In this document: in pieces, positions 4,225 to 5,554 of the stretch
How positions within the stretch are numbered: position 1 is the first letter of the stretch
How the letters are laid out: the number at the start of each line of letters is the position of its first letter
Origin: Actinomycetota bacterium
Lineage (GTDB): Bacteria; Actinomycetota; Actinomycetes; Actinomycetales; Microbacteriaceae
Length of the DNA: 5,554 nt
NCBI GenBank assembly: GCA_009704225.1
Contig: WLEN01000054.1
Coordinates: forward strand, 1-5,554
Reading direction: 5' to 3'
Made by a program: the position numbers and the translations under genes
The notes under the pieces: generated by a model
Told to the model about the DNA's origin: nothing
Database searches by the model: none
Seen by the model: only the letters and a program-made list of their open reading frames with translations

Positions 4225-5554
4225 GCTACACGATTATCAATCCCGCTACCGGGAAAGAGATGGAGACGGTCGAACACGCGACAGTAGAAGAGACCGACGA
4301 TGCGATTGCGCGCGCTGGTCACGCTCAGCGACAGTGGGCGGCTATGGCGCCAGCCGAGCGCGCAGAGGCACTTCGTTCATTCGCTCGAACAGTCGAAGCC
4401 GATATCGAGAATCTCGCTCAAATTGAGGTTCGTAACTCGGGACACCCTGTTGGACAGGCGCGCTGGGAAGCCACGCACGTTCGCAACGTGCTCGACTATT
4501 ACTCGGCCGCACCCGAGCGCATGCTGGGCAAGCAGATTCCCGTTGCCGGCGGAATCGACATCACCTTTAACGAGCCTCTCGGTGTCATCGGAATCATTAC
4601 CCCGTGGAACTTCCCGATGACAATCGCGTCATGGGGGTTCGTTCCGGCGCTCGCCGCGGGAAATGCCGTCGTCCTCAAGCCGGCCGAATGGACGCCGCTG
4701 TCGAGCCTCCGACTCGCCGAGCTCGGTCGTGAAGCTGGCTTGCCCGACGGGCTGTTCCAGGTTCTCGCCGGAAAGGGAAGCGTTGTCGGCGAACGGTTCA
4801 TCACGAACCCGGATGTTCGCAAGATTGTATTCACGGGCTCGACCGAGGTGGGCAAGAGCGTCATGCGAGGAGCAGCCGACCAAATCAAACGTGTGACACT
4901 CGAACTCGGAGGCAAGAGCGCGAATATAGTTTTTGCGGATGCCGACGTTGACAAGGCCGCAGCGACAGCCCCTTATTCGGTGTTTGAAAACGCCGGCCAG
5001 GACTGCTGTGCACGCAGTCGAATCCTTGTTCAGAAGTCGGTCCTCGATGAATTCATGGAAAAGTTCGAAACCGCGGTCAAGGGGGTGGTCGTCGGTGACC
5101 CGACAAAGGATGCGACCGAGGTTGGCCCACTTGTTCACGCGAAGCACCTCGAATCTGTAAGTGCCTATTTGGACAAAGCTGATATCGCCTTCCGCGGAAG
5201 TGCGCCGGACGGGCCGGGCAACTGGTTCGCTCCGACCGTTGCGCTGTCCCGCGGACTCGATGACCCGTGCATGACGGACGAGATTTTCGGACCGATTGTC
5301 ACCGTGCACGCGTTCGAGGATGAGGCCGACGCGATTGCCATCTCGAACGCGACGGAGTTCGGGCTCTCGGGCTCGATTTGGACCCGTGATGTGGGGCGCG
5401 CTATCCGCGTTTCTCGTGCGGTCGAAAGTGGCAATCTCTCGGTCAATTCGCACTCCTCCGTTCGGTACAACACCCCGTTCGGTGGGTTCAAGCAGTCGGG
5501 ACTCGGCCGCGAACTTGGTCCCGACGCGCCACTGCACTTCACGGAAGAAAAAAA
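4221..5554 (+). CDS. NAD(P)-dependent aldehyde dehydrogenase, 3' end off the window
   Basis: Predicted cytosolic oxidoreductase that converts an aldehyde, probably the gamma-glutamylated intermediate of this pathway, to its acid. From ATG 4221 the frame stays open for 444 codons and two bases to the right edge. The last residues (FTEEK) resemble the conserved region close to the C-terminus, so only about 10-20 residues are probably missing. Motifs: TPWNFP (127-132, Asn130), FTGSTEVGK in the nucleotide-binding region, LELGGK (Glu228), GQDCC (259-263, catalytic Cys262), DEIFGP and PFGGFKQSGLGRE. The 34-residue spacing between Glu228 and Cys262 matches well-characterised aldehyde dehydrogenases. 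The protein starts almost directly at INPATGKE, so it is shorter at the N-terminus than enzymes of about 495 aa such as PuuC. It is the third gene of the operon. Homologues are often named betaine-aldehyde or gamma-glutamyl-aminobutyraldehyde dehydrogenase; substrate cannot be decided here. Confidence 0.92.
   Translation, partial: MSYTIINPATGKEMETVEHATVEETDDAIARAGHAQRQWAAMAPAERAEALRSFARTVEADIENLAQIEVRNSGHPVGQARWEATHVRNVLDYYSAAPERMLGKQIPVAGGIDITFNEPLGVIGIITPWNFPMTIASWGFVPALAAGNAVVLKPAEWTPLSSLRLAELGREAGLPDGLFQVLAGKGSVVGERFITNPDVRKIVFTGSTEVGKSVMRGAADQIKRVTLELGGKSANIVFADADVDKAAATAPYSVFENAGQDCCARSRILVQKSVLDEFMEKFETAVKGVVVGDPTKDATEVGPLVHAKHLESVSAYLDKADIAFRGSAPDGPGNWFAPTVALSRGLDDPCMTDEIFGPIVTVHAFEDEADAIAISNATEFGLSGSIWTRDVGRAIRVSRAVESGNLSVNSHSSVRYNTPFGGFKQSGLGRELGPDAPLHFTEEK

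Noticed and set aside
4629..5537. 302-codon open frame on the minus strand opposite the aldehyde dehydrogenase
   Set aside because: The opposite strand encodes every aldehyde dehydrogenase motif in order across this span. The antisense product is arginine-rich and without family features, as expected for a codon-bias shadow.
5544..5554. A-rich end of the window as a possible poly(A) tail or slippery site
   Set aside because: The A-run is in frame as Glu-Glu-Lys followed by a partial codon, matching the usual FTEEK(N) ending region of aldehyde dehydrogenases, so it is ordinary coding sequence cut by the window edge.

Overview
The window looks like a chromosomal catabolic locus of an actinomycete. 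Three things suggest this: moderately high GC with a strong G/C bias at third codon positions, GTG/TTG start candidates, and an arrangement (APC permease / type III-like glutamine synthetase homologue / C26 hydrolase / aldehyde dehydrogenase) that I associate with Actinomycetota. The genus cannot be named from sequence reading alone. Nothing suggests a phage, transposon, CRISPR array or RNA gene.

Layout. The minus strand, read right to left, carries a 496-aa APC-family permease (391-1881, most like ethanolamine permeases). After it come a well-formed intrinsic terminator (about 338-380) and the first 105 codons of an L-serine ammonia-lyase (1-317, running off the left edge). A 254-bp divergent control region (1882-2135) separates these from a plus-strand operon. 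That operon holds a glutamine-synthetase-like ligase (2136-3503), a class I glutamine amidotransferase-like gamma-glutamyl hydrolase of the PuuD/C26 type (3478-4224, overlapping the ligase), and an NAD(P)-dependent aldehyde dehydrogenase (4221 to the right edge, joined by an ATGA overlap and incomplete). The aldehyde dehydrogenase reading frame is open to the end and was recovered by direct translation. Coding density is very high. The only non-coding stretches are 318-390 and 1882-2135.

How the genes fit together. The gene set matches a gamma-glutamylation route for amine catabolism: import of the amine, ATP-dependent attachment to glutamate, oxidation while the amine is protected, then hydrolysis back to glutamate plus the oxidised product. 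The permease type favours ethanolamine as the substrate. On that reading the product would be glycine, which SHMT can turn into serine and the neighbouring serine deaminase into pyruvate and ammonium. This link is an inference. Putrescine, isopropylamine or another amine remains possible. The alcohol- or amine-oxidising enzyme needed between ligase and aldehyde dehydrogenase is not in the window and may lie just beyond the right edge.

Control. The ligase operon has a perfect TTGACA -35 box followed by a 7-bp-arm palindrome (AAACACC-N8-GGTGTTT) lying between the -35 box and the proposed -10, a good operator candidate. The permease leader contains two small hairpins that flank and partly cover its Shine-Dalgarno sequence.
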